Shown here: positions 8,090-18,342 of the stretch, piece by piece | Layout of the letters: each line of letters opens with the position of its first letter | Numbering within the stretch: the first letter of the stretch is position 1 | NCBI RefSeq assembly: GCF_004917065.1 | Contig: NZ_SSYA01000001.1 | Coordinates: forward strand, 1,134,550-1,198,549 | Length of the DNA: 64,000 bases | From: Geomonas ferrireducens | GTDB lineage: Bacteria > Desulfobacterota > Desulfuromonadia > Geobacterales > Geobacteraceae | Reading direction: 5' to 3' | Notes under the pieces: generated by a model | Databases searched by the model: none | Told to the model about the DNA's origin: nothing | Seen by the model: the letters and a program-made list of their open reading frames with translations, nothing else | Program-made: the position numbers and the translations under genes

Positions 8090-10516
8090 TCAGCAAAAAA
8101 ACTGCTGCTGGGATTCGACGCCGACAACGAAGTCATTGCCTTCGTGATGATCCTGGTCCGGCCAATAAATGGTGAATTTGACCTCTTTTCCTGCCGGGAG
8201 CAATTCCGTTGCCAGATCCACGCTATGGACCGAAAGCCCGGTATCGCGCGTTTTATCATCATGCACCGTGTGCCATTCATCGTCGCTCCAGTGAATGACC
8301 GCCGGGGCCAGTGTCTCGATGCGCAGTATCTTGCCGGCTGGCAGGGAGCGGATCTTGTGGTTGAAACGCCACACCATGAACGGCGATTCCGTTTTCTCCA
8401 CCAGGTAGCGCTGCACGGTTTGCGGTGGCATGTCGAAGACCCGTCCATCGTGCAGAGAACGCAGCAACTTCACATACTCGGCGTGTGCCCATGCAAGCGG
8501 CATGGCGGAACCGGACGGCCGGCCCAAAAACAGCTCACGCTCCGGCAGGTCCGTTCCGTCCCAAATCTGCTCGGGAAACAGCCCTTCCGCGCCGGCAAAG
8601 GTTTCCATAGCCGCCTTAAGTTGCCGTGCGTCTCCGTCCCGGCCGGCCGCCAGTTCATAATGGGCTCGCTCCCCGGTCAGCAGAGGCCACCCCCGGCCTA
8701 TACCAGTACCGTCAAACGGTTCGCCATCCCCATGTTCGCCGTAGCCGTCGCCGTTGTAGCGACGCCAGGCGGAGCCCTGTCGCGTCTCCACCCTGAGCAG
8801 AGCATCGATGAGTTTGATCGTATCGAGGATGCGCGGGTCGTCGGCGCTGCGCAGGCCAAAACGAACAAGGGCCAGCGCGTCTGGGCTCACCAGATGGTAG
8901 GCAGGACTTTCGGCTTGGTCGGCGGCGACGTTTCTTATCGGAATACCCTTTTGAAAGCGAGACACCCCGCCTCCTGTCTCGACCGGTGCGATCCGGACAT
9001 AATACCCCGCAACCTCGAACTTACGGCACCAATCAGTACCTTTCACGTAGATCCAGCGGTCGATGGACGCGGTCCACACATCTGCAGTCTCGCGTAGATA
9101 CGTTGCGATTGACTGCTCCTGCTGCATTTCGGCCAGATCCGCCGCAGCCAGGAGCGCGGCGATTTCGGCGGCGACCGTGAATGGCGAATAGCCGGGATCT
9201 TCCTCCCAGCGGTCCTGCGGGCTCACCGGCCCGTTGCGGACCAGATATGCCACGGCTTGCCGCACCATAGGCCAGAACCGGGCCACATCGTCTGCGGCCA
9301 GTGCCTTTTCACGCCGGCTCAGGTCAACGAGCAGGACCGGCAGGGCTGTTTCGTCCATCTGGATGCCGTTCCAGTAGGGAGTGCCATCCAACCACATGTT
9401 CTGTGCCCAGTGTCCGTCGGCTTCTTGGGTCGCCTGCAAATAACAGAGTACGCGACGAACCTCCTCATGCCCCCCGGCAGCCAGAAGCCCCCCCGCCGAC
9501 TCCACCAGGTCGCGCGGCCAGGCGAGGTGATAACCGCCGAGATCGTTGTCCCCCTTGCTGAACCCCCACGGGATCGATAGGCTGGCGATTATTCCCCCGG
9601 GGAAATTGGAGGCCTCGTGGACACGCAAGACGGTCGTGCTCACCCGGTAAAAGTTTGGCCGGCCGGATGCCCGATCCGTGTCGAGTGGCACCAACAGCTC
9701 CTGCCATCTGTTCCACCCTTGAACATACTCCGATTGCGCAGCGTCAAAGCCGTCCTGAAGTGCCGCGCGCGCACGGTTCCCCGCTTCGGCCGCATTGCGC
9801 CCGAACCCCAAGGCTAACAGAAATCCACCATTACCCGATTCCAGGTCAACCTCTGCCGTCATGGCGATGTTTCCGTTCTCGGCCCGCGTATAGTCCCAGG
9901 TCATCTGTTTGTGAGAGAAGAGATCCTGCCATCCATCCGAAAACCCGACAAATCCGACGGAACGCTTGCGCCAGGGAACGGAGCAGGCCAAAGCGAGGGC
10001 GTTCCCGTCCCTTTCCGCGAACAACATGGAAATGCCTTTATATTCGCCAACCCAGGCGGTATTGCCGGCTCCGTGATTGCCCAGGTGCGGAGCAAGCAAT
10101 ACGTACAGGTGATAATTCGCAATCTCCCCTTCTTGGGCGAAGAATCGGGTTTGCTGCAACACCGTGTCCCGCTTGGAGTCGGTCAGAATCTTCTTTTCGA
10201 TACGGTAGCGACCCTTGCGGCATCTGTTCACTACACGAAAGGCCGGCACGCCGTCGGCCAGCCACTGAACCTCGCTGGCGGCGTCACGCTTTTCCTCTGA
10301 GAGGAAATCCGCTCCGTCGGTGACGATCAACCCCATGTCGCGCACGCAGGCCTGGTCTATCCGTGGATAATAGATCTCGTTGAAAATTCCGTGGCTCAGA
10401 GTGAACCAAACATGGCTCATGTCGCTCAGGGACACACCCACACCCGATTTGGCGCTGGAGGTCCAGCGTGCGGGGATGCCGGGCCATCCCGGCGCGTAAC
10501 GATCCGAGGGACTCAT
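8090..10516 (-). CDS. Glucan 1,4-alpha-glucosidase (GH15 glucoamylase)
   Basis: The 808-residue protein has the two-part layout of prokaryotic glucoamylases. A beta-sandwich N-terminal domain (~1-270, with SHVWFTLSHGIFNEIYYPRID) precedes an (alpha/alpha)6 barrel (~290-680). The barrel carries GGYHLAWPRDLVESAGGLLA, which includes the substrate-binding WPRD segment, and a conserved GIGRGWPLLTGERAHYEL block. A beta-rich C-terminal tail follows. The enzyme would release glucose from the ends of glycogen, starch or maltodextrin. No clear signal peptide is visible, so it is probably cytoplasmic and acts on storage glycogen. It stands alone on the minus strand, with the SDR and stress genes upstream. 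Confidence 0.9.
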   Translation of the reverse strand: MSPSDRYAPGWPGIPARWTSSAKSGVGVSLSDMSHVWFTLSHGIFNEIYYPRIDQACVRDMGLIVTDGADFLSEEKRDAASEVQWLADGVPAFRVVNRCRKGRYRIEKKILTDSKRDTVLQQTRFFAQEGEIANYHLYVLLAPHLGNHGAGNTAWVGEYKGISMLFAERDGNALALACSVPWRKRSVGFVGFSDGWQDLFSHKQMTWDYTRAENGNIAMTAEVDLESGNGGFLLALGFGRNAAEAGNRARAALQDGFDAAQSEYVQGWNRWQELLVPLDTDRASGRPNFYRVSTTVLRVHEASNFPGGIIASLSIPWGFSKGDNDLGGYHLAWPRDLVESAGGLLAAGGHEEVRRVLCYLQATQEADGHWAQNMWLDGTPYWNGIQMDETALPVLLVDLSRREKALAADDVARFWPMVRQAVAYLVRNGPVSPQDRWEEDPGYSPFTVAAEIAALLAAADLAEMQQEQSIATYLRETADVWTASIDRWIYVKGTDWCRKFEVAGYYVRIAPVETGGGVSRFQKGIPIRNVAADQAESPAYHLVSPDALALVRFGLRSADDPRILDTIKLIDALLRVETRQGSAWRRYNGDGYGEHGDGEPFDGTGIGRGWPLLTGERAHYELAAGRDGDARQLKAAMETFAGAEGLFPEQIWDGTDLPERELFLGRPSGSAMPLAWAHAEYVKLLRSLHDGRVFDMPPQTVQRYLVEKTESPFMVWRFNHKIRSLPAGKILRIETLAPAVIHWSDDEWHTVHDDKTRDTGLSVHSVDLATELLPAGKEVKFTIYWPDQDHHEGNDFVVGVESQQQFFC

Positions 10517-10587
10517 GATGTCTCCTTTCGTTTGGTTTCGGAGCGCAGCTCTTTTCAGCCGGTCAAAGGCCAGGCCACTTGCCGCGA

Positions 10588-11370
10588 CTAACCGCCATGG
10601 GCGAAGTCGGGATAGTCGGTCATGCCCCCGTCCACGAAGATGGTGCGACCGGTCACATAGGAGGCGATGTCAGAGGCGAGTACCACCACCATGCGGGCGA
10701 CTTCTTCGGGGGCTCCGATTCGCTTCAGCGGGATCTTCTCGACCAAGTCCTGCAAACTCCCGGCATCGCTCCAGACGGCGCGGTTGATCGGTGTCTTGAT
10801 CGCTCCGGGCGCAACAGCAAGCACGCGCACCCCGTGCGGCGCAGCTTCCTGGGCCAGGGTCTTGGTCAGCATGGATACGGCAGCCTTGCTTGCAGTGTAG
10901 GCGCTGTAACCGGACCAGGCAATTTCTTCATGCACCGAGCTGATGGAGAGAATGACGCCGCTTTTCTGCGGCACCATCCGCCGCAGGGCTTCTCGGGCGC
11001 AATAGAAGGCTCCTACCAGGTTCACCTCGATCACTTTTTGCCAGGCGGCGACATCCGTCTCCCAGGCCAAGGCGCGAACACCATCGATGCCCGCATTGTT
11101 GACCAGGATATCAACCCCACCCCAGGCAACCTGAACGCTTTCGAACATTTTCGCGATAGCCTCGGGATCGGATACGTCGGCCTGGATTGCCATGGCAAGG
11201 CCGCCTTGCTCCTGAATCCGCTGCACGAGCGAATGCGCGGCCTCAGGATGGGCGACATAGTTGATTGCCACTAGAGCGCCCGCTTCGGCGAGGCCCACTG
11301 AAATCGCCTCACCGATGCCGGAATTGCCGCCAGTGACGACGGCCCGTTTGCCGTCAAGCCGCACGTTCAT
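10588..11370 (-). CDS. Short-chain dehydrogenase/reductase (glucose 1-dehydrogenase-like)
   Basis: The 260-residue NAD(P)-dependent oxidoreductase has a complete classical SDR layout. It has the cofactor loop TGGNSGIGEAI (residues ~12-22), NNAGI (~90), the catalytic Ser in ILSISSVHE (~140), and YSAYTASKA with the catalytic Tyr and Lys (~155-161). The C-terminal GRTIFVDGGM motif is also present. The sequence is closest in feel to the glucose 1-dehydrogenase/3-oxoacyl-reductase group, but the substrate is not determined. I chose the ATG at 11370 because AGGAGG stands 6-8 bases before it; the frame is open 14 codons further. It lies 71 bp upstream of the glucoamylase gene on the same strand. Confidence 0.88.
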   Translation of the reverse strand: MNVRLDGKRAVVTGGNSGIGEAISVGLAEAGALVAINYVAHPEAAHSLVQRIQEQGGLAMAIQADVSDPEAIAKMFESVQVAWGGVDILVNNAGIDGVRALAWETDVAAWQKVIEVNLVGAFYCAREALRRMVPQKSGVILSISSVHEEIAWSGYSAYTASKAAVSMLTKTLAQEAAPHGVRVLAVAPGAIKTPINRAVWSDAGSLQDLVEKIPLKRIGAPEEVARMVVVLASDIASYVTGRTIFVDGGMTDYPDFAHGG

Positions 11371-11554
11371 GCTCGTCCTCCTCGCGATTGAGCCACAACA
11401 CAACGCTTCCACCGGAACACGCCTTAGCGGTCATGGCCGAAGTGATGGAGCGGCCCCGGAGATCACTGCTGGCCCAAGGCTGCGGGCCGGATTTCAATTT
11501 TAGCCCACCATAAACAGGATGAGGAAGCAAGTTTGGTCATTGTGCTCGTAACAG

Positions 11555-12022
11555 CTATCCTACCTGTCTCGGCTCATGTTTCACCAGCAGGATTGAGCAG
11601 GGAAGGTTCCTGATCAGGCCGTCGTTCTCACCGAACAGCATATGCTCCAGACGTCCCTCCTCGTGGGCGAGAATCACCAGCAGGTCAAATCGCTCCTCCC
11701 GCACCATTCTCGTGATCTCGGGAATCGGGTCCTTGTCCGTGACCACCCCCCGAACCCGAGCTTCCCCTTTGGTTTCGCCGCAAATCGCCCTGTCCAGATC
11801 CTCCTGATATTGCTCCTGCAAATCGCGGTAATCCCTGTACTTTTCCCCCTTCAGGAAGAGTCCGGGCGCGTTGACCGCTTCCATATCTACAGGATTCGAG
11901 ATGACGCGCAGGATGCAAAGCTCGGCTTCGAACCTCTTAGCCAAGACCATTCCGTAACGCAAAGCATCGTGAGTGTATTGCGACAGCCGATTAAGGACCA
12001 GTATGCGTTTGATGTCTGTCAT
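11555..12022 (-). CDS. Universal stress protein (UspA family)
   Basis: The 155-residue product has the UspA fold, beginning IKRILVLNRLSQYTHDALRYGMVLAKRF and ending LIRNLPCSILLVKHEPR. The usual ATP-binding pattern GxxGx9GS near the C-terminus is not clear (ENDGLIRNLPCS), so it may belong to the non-nucleotide-binding branch. An Asp/Glu-rich central insert (RDYRDLQEQYQEDLDRA) is somewhat unusual. The ATG at 12022 has AGGAGAG about 6 bases upstream. The gene is divergent from the H+-ATPase gene, with which it may share stress regulation. Confidence 0.85.
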   Translation of the reverse strand: MTDIKRILVLNRLSQYTHDALRYGMVLAKRFEAELCILRVISNPVDMEAVNAPGLFLKGEKYRDYRDLQEQYQEDLDRAICGETKGEARVRGVVTDKDPIPEITRMVREERFDLLVILAHEEGRLEHMLFGENDGLIRNLPCSILLVKHEPRQVG

Positions 12023-12236
12023 GGTATCTCTCCTCAATGGACATCTCCCTAGCTTAAGGGAACTAGATTTATAATACGCTTTTATTCGTCTTGGTTCCAC
12101 ATCGCGGCCGCTCAACGGGTATACTCAACGGATTGTTAGTATGTGAGTGGATCCGCCTAGCGGTACAGGCGTTCGGTTTTTTTATTCCAGGGCAGGTTAG
12201 GGTCTTCGGCAACAGCGAAATTACAGAGGCTCGGCG

Positions 12237-14873
12237 ATGGCTGATCGGATAATTGCGCAAGGCTCCCTGACTAAGAGCACCGAATCGTTTTCATCACTTT
12301 CGATCGAGGACGCTCTCGGGGAACTGAGAACAGACAGAGCAAACGGGCTTTCTGTAAGCGAGGCAGAGAAGCGGGTAAAGCTCTATGGACGCAACGAGAT
12401 CCCCGCGAAAGCTGAATCTCTTTTTCACAGGTTATTGCGGCGATTTTGGGGGCCTATCCCTTGGATGATCGAAGCCGCAGCCCTCCTTTCGGCGCTGGTC
12501 GGAAAGTGGGAGGACTTCACGATCATCACCATCCTGCTCATTACCAACGTATTGATAGATTTCTTGCATGAGTCGAAGGCGCTGAACGCGCTAAGAGTAC
12601 TCAAGGAAAAGCTGGCCAAAAACGCCCTTGTGCTCCGCGATGGCGAATTTCAGACCATCGATGCGAGGAACCTGGTGCCGGGAGACATTATAAAGGTCAA
12701 AATCGGTGACTTGATACCTGCGGACATAAAACTCATCGAAGGTGATTATATTCTGGTCGACCAATCGGCCCTGACAGGGGAGTCCCTTCCGACAAGCAAG
12801 AAATCTGGGGACATCGCCTACTCCAACTCGGTAGTGAAGCAGGGCGAGATGCTGGGTGTTGTCACCAACACCGCGCTCAATACCTTCTTCGGCAAGACAG
12901 TGGCGCTGGTCGCTAAAGCGCAGCGGGAAGAAAAGAGTCACTTCCAGAAGGCCGTCATCAATATCGGCAATTATCTGATCGCGATTACCGTCTTCCTGAC
13001 GGCGATCATTCTGATAACAGCCATGTTTCGGCACGAGAACATGCTGGAAATCCTCCGCTTCGTCCTGGTGTTGACGGTCGCTGCAATACCAGTGGCCATG
13101 CCAGCCATCCTTTCCGTGACCATGGCGGTGGGTGCGATGAACCTTGCGAAGAAGCAAGCGGTCGTCAATCGCCTGGTCGCCATCGAAGAGTTAGCCGGGG
13201 TCGACATTCTCTGTTCCGACAAGACCGGGACCCTTACACAGAACCGGATGACGGTAGCCGATCCGGTGCCCGCCAAAGGCCACGACACCGATGAACTTCT
13301 GCTCTGCGCTGCCCTCGCCTCCCGGGAGGAAAACGGTGACCCGATCGAAATCCCCATCTTCGAACGCCTCCGGGGCAGTGCCGGCGCCCCGGGAGCCGTT
13401 GACAATCGCCAGATTTCCTTCACCCCCTTCGATCCGGTGCGCAAGAGGACCGAGGCGCTGATCGAGTCCGAAGAGAGCAGATTCATCGTCACCAAAGGGG
13501 CACCTCAGGTCGTTTTCGGACTGTGCGACGAGCATTTCGAACAGCGTGAAATGGCCCTGCTCGTCGAGAAGTTTGCCGAGAAGGGCTACCGGACCCTTGG
13601 GGTGGCCCGGAAGCGGCTGGAGGACCAATTTTTCGACTTCGTCGGACTCATCCCTCTCTTCGATCCCCCCAGGGAAGACTCACGCAGCACCATCGATGAA
13701 GCTAAGCGTCTCGGCCTGAACATCAAGATGGTTACCGGGGACAACGTCGCCATCGCACGACATATCGCCGAAGTGCTCGGCATCGGTACGGAAATTTCTA
13801 ACGCCCGGGAGCTGAGCGGGGCAAGCACCCGGGAACTGGTCCTTTTGGGCGAGGTGATTGCGAAGGCCATATTCAGGCAGCTCTCTCCTGAGGTCGAGGC
13901 GGAGGAGGTGCGGCGGTTCGCCCACTCGGTGGTAAAAAACCTGGAAAACGAGTTCGAGAATCTCGCACTACCCAAGGGGTATGTCCAGAGTCATGAATCG
14001 GAGATCATCGCCCTCATTGAGAACGCCAACGGGTTCGCCCAGGTATTCCCCGAGGACAAGTACCTCATTGTGGACAGGCTGCAGAAGGGAACGCACATCG
14101 TCGGCATGACAGGCGACGGGGTAAACGACGCTCCCGCCCTGAAGAAGGCCGATGCGGGGATAGCCGTCTCTGGGGCTACGGATGCGGCCCGGGCTGCGGC
14201 CGACCTTATTCTCCTGGCACCCGGGCTGTCGGTCATCATCGACGCGATCAAGGGAGCAAGGGTCACCTTCGAAAGGATGAAGAGCTACAGCATCTACCGG
14301 ATCGCCGAGACCATCCGCGTGATACTCTTCATGACTGCGTCCATCCTCATTTTCAATTTTTACCCGGTCACAGCCATCATGATCATCATCCTGGCATTTC
14401 TCAACGACATCCCGATTCTCGCCATCGCCTTCGACAACACCAAGGTTGACGAGCGTCCAATTCGCTGGAACATGACTGAGGTGCTGGCCGTAGCAACCGT
14501 GCTTGGCGTCTTGGGCGTCATCGCAAGCTTTGGGATCTTCTACATTGCCAGAGTCTACCTCAAACTTCCCGACGGCGCGGTACAAAGCTTCGTCTTCCTG
14601 AAACTTGCAATAGCCGGGCATCTGACCATTTTCGCCACCCGCACCGAGCGCCGTTTCTGGCAGCCCCCGTACCCGGCGCCCCTGCTCTTCTGGGCGGCAA
14701 CCTCGACCAAGATCGCCGCTACACTCTTCGCTGTCTACGGCTGGTTCATAGCGCCCATCGGCTGGCAGTACGCACTGCTCGTCTGGGGCTACGCGCTCGC
14801 GTGGTTTGCAGTGAACGATTTCGTGAAAGTCGGGGTCTACAGGATCTTGCGCACGGAGCGGATCATCACCTGA
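12237..14873 (+). CDS. Plasma-membrane H+-type P-ATPase (type IIIA)
   Basis: The 878-residue protein pumps cations across the inner membrane using ATP and most resembles fungal/plant-type proton-efflux ATPases found in some bacteria. TGES (actuator domain) is at residues ~180-183. The phosphorylation motif CSDKTGTLTQN is near residue 325, and the hinge motif TGDGVNDAPALKKAD is near residue 623. About ten membrane helices flank these in the P3A pattern. Between the N/P-domain segment and the hinge lies an extra helical stretch of roughly 50 residues (RELVLLGEVIAKAIFRQL onward) not usual in this family. The Shine-Dalgarno sequence is weak. A role in pH homeostasis is inferred. Confidence 0.9.
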   Translation: MADRIIAQGSLTKSTESFSSLSIEDALGELRTDRANGLSVSEAEKRVKLYGRNEIPAKAESLFHRLLRRFWGPIPWMIEAAALLSALVGKWEDFTIITILLITNVLIDFLHESKALNALRVLKEKLAKNALVLRDGEFQTIDARNLVPGDIIKVKIGDLIPADIKLIEGDYILVDQSALTGESLPTSKKSGDIAYSNSVVKQGEMLGVVTNTALNTFFGKTVALVAKAQREEKSHFQKAVINIGNYLIAITVFLTAIILITAMFRHENMLEILRFVLVLTVAAIPVAMPAILSVTMAVGAMNLAKKQAVVNRLVAIEELAGVDILCSDKTGTLTQNRMTVADPVPAKGHDTDELLLCAALASREENGDPIEIPIFERLRGSAGAPGAVDNRQISFTPFDPVRKRTEALIESEESRFIVTKGAPQVVFGLCDEHFEQREMALLVEKFAEKGYRTLGVARKRLEDQFFDFVGLIPLFDPPREDSRSTIDEAKRLGLNIKMVTGDNVAIARHIAEVLGIGTEISNARELSGASTRELVLLGEVIAKAIFRQLSPEVEAEEVRRFAHSVVKNLENEFENLALPKGYVQSHESEIIALIENANGFAQVFPEDKYLIVDRLQKGTHIVGMTGDGVNDAPALKKADAGIAVSGATDAARAAADLILLAPGLSVIIDAIKGARVTFERMKSYSIYRIAETIRVILFMTASILIFNFYPVTAIMIIILAFLNDIPILAIAFDNTKVDERPIRWNMTEVLAVATVLGVLGVIASFGIFYIARVYLKLPDGAVQSFVFLKLAIAGHLTIFATRTERRFWQPPYPAPLLFWAATSTKIAATLFAVYGWFIAPIGWQYALLVWGYALAWFAVNDFVKVGVYRILRTERIIT

Positions 14874-15090
14874 TCGTGCAGGCGGCTTGAGGTCATTACC
14901 GGATGCCGCGATGTCCGAGCAGCAAAAAGTTATCCGACGGCGCACCAGAAATTTGAGATCTTGAAGTAGTAAGATGGCTAAGAACGTACGACGGTGGTAG
15001 CTTAAGTCGCAGAAAAACTTGCGGCCGCCGCCAGCGCATTCGCAAATTTTTTACAGATTTCATGGCCCAGGTACCGGCCTGAATCGTTTT
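14874..15090. other. Intergenic region without a supported gene
   Basis: Together with the small ORF at 15091-15246 this makes a ~390-bp gap between two unrelated transcription units. I see no tRNA, strong promoter or terminator after the ATPase gene. The sequence is moderately AT-richer than its neighbours. Confidence 0.5.
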
Positions 15091-15246
15091 TCAATAGATA
15101 ACTCGCCGTTCATAGCGCCACCGTTCCCGCGCCGAGCCGGTACGAGCAACCGTCCTCCCATATACCTCGTTCAGCACCTGCGCCAGTCCGGCGTAGACCG
15201 CTGACAGACCGCAGAAGATCCCCTCATATACGGCAAATATCTTCAC
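15091..15246 (-). CDS. Possible small protein, 51 residues
   Basis: A GTG-started frame encodes [20 protein letters not shown] followed by a basic tail rich in Arg. The first half is hydrophobic and protein-like, and the codon use fits the region. It lies downstream of the CoA-transferase terminator, so it would need its own promoter. Support is weak: the start has only a poor AGG before it. It may equally be the remnant of a longer gene. Confidence 0.28.
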   Translation of the reverse strand: MKIFAVYEGIFCGLSAVYAGLAQVLNEVYGRTVARTGSARERWRYERRVIY

Positions 15247-15265
15247 CGCCTGGTTCTTATGGAAA

Positions 15266-15300
15266 CGCCCCCGACGGCAGTCGAACGGCCGCCGGGGGCG
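15266..15300 (-). terminator. Hairpin after the CoA-transferase gene
   Basis: A 13-bp inverted repeat with one mismatch (CGCCCCCGACGGC with GCCGCCGGGGGCG) lies 10 bases past the CoA-transferase stop. No strong T-run follows, so it is a likely but imperfect terminator of the methylcitrate operon. Confidence 0.6.
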
Positions 15301-15310
15301 CGGGCTCTCC

Positions 15311-16906
15311 CTATGCGCAGAGATCGATCTTTATGTCCCAGTTCTTTATCTTCATGGTCCCGTTCTGGGCGAGGTTCAGCTGCATCTTGAAGGCACGGTC
15401 CCACATCTGCGGCTCGTGCCCCACCTTCCGGGCCAGACACTCCTTGCTCGCCATCTCCAGGTACTCGGTGAGGATCGGCTTGTAGTCCGGATGGGCGCAT
15501 TTCTCGATGATCCTCTTCGCGCGTTCCTTCGGGGCAAGCCCCCTCAGGTCCGCGAGCCCCTGCTCGGTGACCACGCAATCGAGGTCATGCTCGGTATGGT
15601 CGATGTGCGAGCAATGCGGCACGACGCAGGTGATGCCGGTCGGGTCGGTCTTCGAGGGACGGCTCGACGGCGTGTGCATGATCTTCAGGAAGCCGTTACG
15701 CAGGAAATCACCGGAACCGCCGATCCCGTTGATCATGCGGGTCCCCCCCACGAGGGTCGAGTTTGCGTGGGCGTAGATGTCGATCTCGACCGGTGTGTTC
15801 ATCGCGATCACCCCGAGGCGCCGGATCGGTTCCGGGGCGTTCGAGATGGAAAGCGGACGCAGCAGGATCTTGTCGGAGTACTTGTCCATGTTCGCGAAGA
15901 AGCGCGGGAACCCTTCATCCTTCGAAAGCGACAGGGAGCAGGACGACGCGCAGTTCAGCTTGCCGGAATCGATCAGGTCGAGCATGGTGTCCTGCAGGAC
16001 CTCGGTGTAGACACTCAGGTCGCTGAAGGGCCCCTTGGCGAGCCCGCCGATGACCGCGTTGGCGATGGAACCGACCCCGGACTGCAGCGGCAGGAGGTTT
16101 TTCGGAAGGCGCCCCGCCTTCACCTCGTGGCTGAAGAAGTCGATGATGTTCCGCGCGATCGCCTCGGAGGTCTCGTCCTGTTCGGAGAAGGCCCTGCCGT
16201 TGTCTCGATGACGCGACTCGACGACGGCGACGATCTTCGCGGGGTCGCACGGAACGTACGTGGTCCCTATCCTCGAATCGGCGCGGGTGATGTCGAGGCT
16301 CTGCCGATTGGGAGGGTTCATGCAGGAGATGTTGTCGTGCATCCCTTCGAAGGAGGGCTGCCCCACGTTCACCTCGACGATGATCTTGTCGCACACCATG
16401 AGGATCTCCGGGATGACTCCGCACGACGAGGTGGGGACGAGGCCGCCGTCCTCGGTGATGGCCGAGACCTCGATGATGGCGATGTCCAGCCTGCCTGTTT
16501 CGGTGTCCTTGGTGTAGAAGCCGTAACCCAGGTCCTGGGCGAAGAGGGAGAGGTGCTTGTCGCCCATCCTGATCCTCCCCTCGTTGATGCCGGCCGCGAT
16601 ATTCTTGCCGGTCTGGTAGGGCCAGCGGCGATCCAGCATGTCGAGGCTCGCCCAGCGGTCCTCGGTCTCGGCTCCGACGGAGGCGCCGGTGAAAAGGTTG
16701 AAACGCATCTTCCCTTGGAGGTTGTTCTTCTCCACGTGATCGGCCAGGGCGATCGGCACCGCTTTCGGGTAGCCGGCCGGGGTGAAGCCCGACCAGCCTA
16801 GGTTCATACCGGGCTTGAAAAATTGGATGGTCTGTTCCGGCGTCATCACCTTTTTTAAGAGCGACTTGCAGCGGACGCGGTCCTGCAGTGTTCCATATTC
16901 GGACAT
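15311..16906 (-). CDS. Acetyl-CoA hydrolase/transferase family CoA-transferase
   Basis: The 531-residue enzyme belongs to the ACH1/succinyl:acetate CoA-transferase family. The segment [19 protein letters not shown] carries the Glu that forms the CoA thioester in this family, and [15 protein letters not shown] is the glycine-rich CoA-binding loop. Family members in Geobacter exchange CoA between acetate and succinyl-CoA. As the last gene of a methylcitrate operon, this one may activate propionate with CoA from succinyl-CoA; that substrate is inferred from context. The ATG at 16906 has an AAGGAG-type site and matches family N-termini, so I did not use the longer open frame. Confidence 0.88.
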   Translation of the reverse strand: MSEYGTLQDRVRCKSLLKKVMTPEQTIQFFKPGMNLGWSGFTPAGYPKAVPIALADHVEKNNLQGKMRFNLFTGASVGAETEDRWASLDMLDRRWPYQTGKNIAAGINEGRIRMGDKHLSLFAQDLGYGFYTKDTETGRLDIAIIEVSAITEDGGLVPTSSCGVIPEILMVCDKIIVEVNVGQPSFEGMHDNISCMNPPNRQSLDITRADSRIGTTYVPCDPAKIVAVVESRHRDNGRAFSEQDETSEAIARNIIDFFSHEVKAGRLPKNLLPLQSGVGSIANAVIGGLAKGPFSDLSVYTEVLQDTMLDLIDSGKLNCASSCSLSLSKDEGFPRFFANMDKYSDKILLRPLSISNAPEPIRRLGVIAMNTPVEIDIYAHANSTLVGGTRMINGIGGSGDFLRNGFLKIMHTPSSRPSKTDPTGITCVVPHCSHIDHTEHDLDCVVTEQGLADLRGLAPKERAKRIIEKCAHPDYKPILTEYLEMASKECLARKVGHEPQMWDRAFKMQLNLAQNGTMKIKNWDIKIDLCA

Positions 16907-16959
16907 GACGTTTTCTCCTTGTTTTATTTTGTCGTATACGTTGCGCGTTAAAAAAAAGG

Positions 16960-18276
16960 CTAGCTGCGGCCGCCTTCCGCGGCCCACTTCTCAAGCATCG
17001 AGGTGGTCACCGACTTCGGCCGCTCTATGGCGTATCCAAGCCCGCGATCCCAGGTGAGGTTGGCCATGCACCCGAGCGCGCGCCCTACTCCGAAGAGCAC
17101 GGTATAGAAGTCCCACTCCTTCACCCCGTAATGCCACTGGATGACGCCGGACTGTGCGTCCACGTTGGGCCAGGGGTTCTTGGTCTTGCCGTGCTCGGCG
17201 AGCACCCCCGGGGCCACCTCGAAGATCATGGAAACCAGCTTGAAAAGCGGGTCCTCCGGGAGGTGTTTCTGGCAGAACTCCCGCTGCGAGGTGTAGCGCG
17301 GGTCGGTTTTCCTGAGCACCGCGTGGCCGTACCCCGGGATGACTTGGCCGGAATTCAGGGTGTCCCAGAGCGCCTTGGTGATGAGCTCGCGGGTCGGCTC
17401 CTCGTTGCTGCAGTATTTCTTTTGGAACTTCAAGGTCCAGTCGAGCACCTCCTGATTGGCGCGGCCGTGGAGCGGACCTGCCAGCCCGTTCAGCCCGGCG
17501 GCATAGGAGAGGTACGGGTCGGAGAGCGCCGAGTGCACGAGATGGGTGGCATGAGCGGAAACGTTGCCGGACTCGTGGTCGGAGTGGAGGATGAAGTACA
17601 TGCGTGCCACATCCATGTACTCGTCACCCTGGCCGATCATGCGGGCGAAGTTCGCTCCCATGTCGAGCGACGGGTCGATCGCGAGCGGTGCGTCGTCACG
17701 GTACTTCAGGTTGTAGATGAAGGCTGCCAGCACCGGAATGCGGGCGACGATGTCGCACGCGTCCTCGTAGACGTACTCCCACGCGCCGAGCTTGTTGAAA
17801 CTCCCCGAGGTGTAGTAGGCGGCGAACTTCGATTCCCGCTGCATGGCACCGATACCGGTGGAAAGCATGGTCATCGGGTGGCTGTCGCGCGGCATGGCCC
17901 TGATGATGTCGAAAACGTACCCCGGCACCTCCTGGCGCTTCTTCCAATCCGCGAGCACCTCGTCCACCTGTGCCTGCGTCGGCACCTCGCCGGTAAGGAG
18001 GAAATACCAGAACGATTCCACGGTCGGGTACTCGGAACCGGGGGCCTTGGGGAGGGCCGCGAAGGTCTCCGGAATGGTCTTGCCGCGGAAACGGATCCCT
18101 TCCTGCGGGTCGAGATATGAAATGTCGGTTACCAGGCAGCGGATGTCCCGCGCCCCGCCGATGCACTGTTCGATGGTCACTTCGTCGATCTTCACCTTGC
18201 CGTACTCTTTCGCCAGCCGGGTGGTCCTCGGCCTGAACTCGTCGAGCTTTCGCCTGACGGCTTCCTTTAGAGCCAT
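16960..18276 (-). CDS. Citrate/2-methylcitrate synthase, eukaryote-like
   Basis: The 438-residue protein condenses an acyl-CoA with oxaloacetate. The active-site segments are present: GLAGPLHGRANQEV (His), VIPGYGHAVLRKTDPRYT (His) and KEWDFYTVLFGVGRALG (Asp). The length and the mitochondrial-like motifs point to the eukaryote-type citrate synthases known from Geobacter, not the shorter bacterial methylcitrate synthase PrpC. Its place between prpD and the CoA-transferase argues for 2-methylcitrate synthesis from propionyl-CoA, perhaps with citrate synthase activity as well. The ATG at 18276 sits 6 bases after AAGGAG; an ATG two codons earlier touches the ribosome site. Confidence 0.9.
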   Translation of the reverse strand: MALKEAVRRKLDEFRPRTTRLAKEYGKVKIDEVTIEQCIGGARDIRCLVTDISYLDPQEGIRFRGKTIPETFAALPKAPGSEYPTVESFWYFLLTGEVPTQAQVDEVLADWKKRQEVPGYVFDIIRAMPRDSHPMTMLSTGIGAMQRESKFAAYYTSGSFNKLGAWEYVYEDACDIVARIPVLAAFIYNLKYRDDAPLAIDPSLDMGANFARMIGQGDEYMDVARMYFILHSDHESGNVSAHATHLVHSALSDPYLSYAAGLNGLAGPLHGRANQEVLDWTLKFQKKYCSNEEPTRELITKALWDTLNSGQVIPGYGHAVLRKTDPRYTSQREFCQKHLPEDPLFKLVSMIFEVAPGVLAEHGKTKNPWPNVDAQSGVIQWHYGVKEWDFYTVLFGVGRALGCMANLTWDRGLGYAIERPKSVTTSMLEKWAAEGGRS

Positions 18277-18342
18277 GTTCATCTCCTTGTGGTTGTTGTT
18301 AAGCTGCGGATGAGTGCAAGCGCTTGCGGTTTCTGCAGCAGG

